DNA from: Candidatus Kaiserbacteria bacterium
GTDB lineage: Bacteria; Patescibacteriota; Minisyncoccia; Phycocordibacterales; UBA918
NCBI GenBank assembly: GCA_020428895.1
Contig: JAGQLZ010000049.1
Span: 1-5,738, forward strand
Length of the DNA stretch: 5,738 nt
Reading direction: 5' to 3'
The notes below the pieces were generated by a model. That model had not been told where the DNA came from, did no database searches, and saw nothing but the letters and a program-made list of their open reading frames with translations. The translations under genes were made by a program, and so were the position numbers. Positions 5,609 through 5,738 of the stretch are shown piece after piece; within the stretch, counting starts at the first letter, position 1; each line of letters opens with the position of its first letter.

Positions 5609-5646
5609 AATCAAAAAACCACCCGTGCTCGGGTGGTTTTTTGATT
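5609..5646 (+). terminator. Intrinsic terminator after the secreted-protein gene
   Basis: A 17-bp perfect stem (5609-5625 with 5630-5646) with core ACCACCCG/CGGGTGGT and loop TGCT, followed by or including a run of six T. It begins 5 bases after the stop codon. The matching A-run on the left would allow function in both directions. It also isolates the downstream tRNA gene. Confidence 0.92.
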
Positions 5647-5674
5647 TGAATTACCAAGATAGTTCGTGCATAAT
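5646..5674 (+). promoter_or_regulatory. Predicted promoter of tRNA-Leu
   Basis: TTGAAT (5646-5651, four of six to TTGACA), a 17-bp spacer and CATAAT (5669-5674, five of six to TATAAT), preceded by TG. The predicted transcription start near 5681 gives a 5' leader of about 20 bases before the mature tRNA. The leader contains a CACAAT/ATTGTG inverted repeat at 5683-5695. Confidence 0.55.
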
Positions 5675-5700
5675 GGCCCAGTCACAATTATTGTGAGCTT

Positions 5701-5738
5701 GTCCACGTGGCGGAATTGGTAGACGCGCTACCTTGAGG
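5701..5738 (+). tRNA. tRNA-Leu (anticodon GAG), 5' half
   Basis: The sequence has a class II leucine tRNA 5' half: acceptor strand GTCCACG, TG, D-arm GCGG AATTGGTAGA CGC, then the anticodon stem CTACC (5728-5732) and loop TTGAGG with anticodon GAG at 5735-5737. The layout closely follows the E. coli tRNA-Leu(GAG) pattern (GGTAGAC-CGCTACCTTGAGG). The gene is cut by the right edge of the window, so the variable arm and 3' end are not seen. It reads CUC and CUU codons. Confidence 0.9.

Overview
The window looks like chromosomal DNA from a small-genome bacterium. My best guess is a Parcubacteria-like member of the Candidate Phyla Radiation (Patescibacteria). That placement is inference. It rests on the AT-rich coding DNA, the lack of clear Shine-Dalgarno sites before any gene, a ribosomal protein bL19 with a long acidic tail, and a secreted beta-helix protein with thrombospondin type 3 calcium repeats, an SH3b domain and Leu/Ile-rich coiled-coil ends. 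No rRNA or other definitive marker is present.

Layout. The left edge holds the 5' part of a tRNA on the minus strand (24 to 1). Next, also on the minus strand, is a 59-codon ORF (291 to 112) that is easy to miss. It has a reasonable promoter (TTGCAA, 17 bp, TATAAA) and a strong hairpin terminator 9 bases after its stop codon. Diverging from it on the plus strand is a compact group: acylphosphatase (369-641), isoprenyl (undecaprenyl) diphosphate synthase (644-1330) and an RluA-family rRNA/tRNA pseudouridine synthase (1299-2069). The first two are separated by 2 bases and the last two overlap by 32 bases. Ribosomal protein bL19 follows (2133-2768) and ends in a very strong terminator. A gene-free stretch (2831-2982) contains a perfect DnaA-box 9-mer and a second terminator-like hairpin. 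An 873-residue secreted multidomain protein (2983-5604) follows, then a terminator, a promoter and the 5' half of tRNA-Leu(GAG), cut by the right edge.

Functional picture. Most of the window is housekeeping: tRNAs, RNA modification, a ribosomal protein, the lipid carrier for cell-wall synthesis and a small acyl-phosphate hydrolase. The accessory element is the large exported protein, which is probably a cell-surface or extracellular carbohydrate-binding or carbohydrate-processing protein. The points most worth a second look are the small minus-strand gene, the repeated GGTATACT element placed 7-8 bases before two start codons (suggesting leaderless transcripts), the exact 69-bp duplication in the TSP3 region, and the short segment between two terminators. 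I see no clear evidence of a new defence or mobile system.
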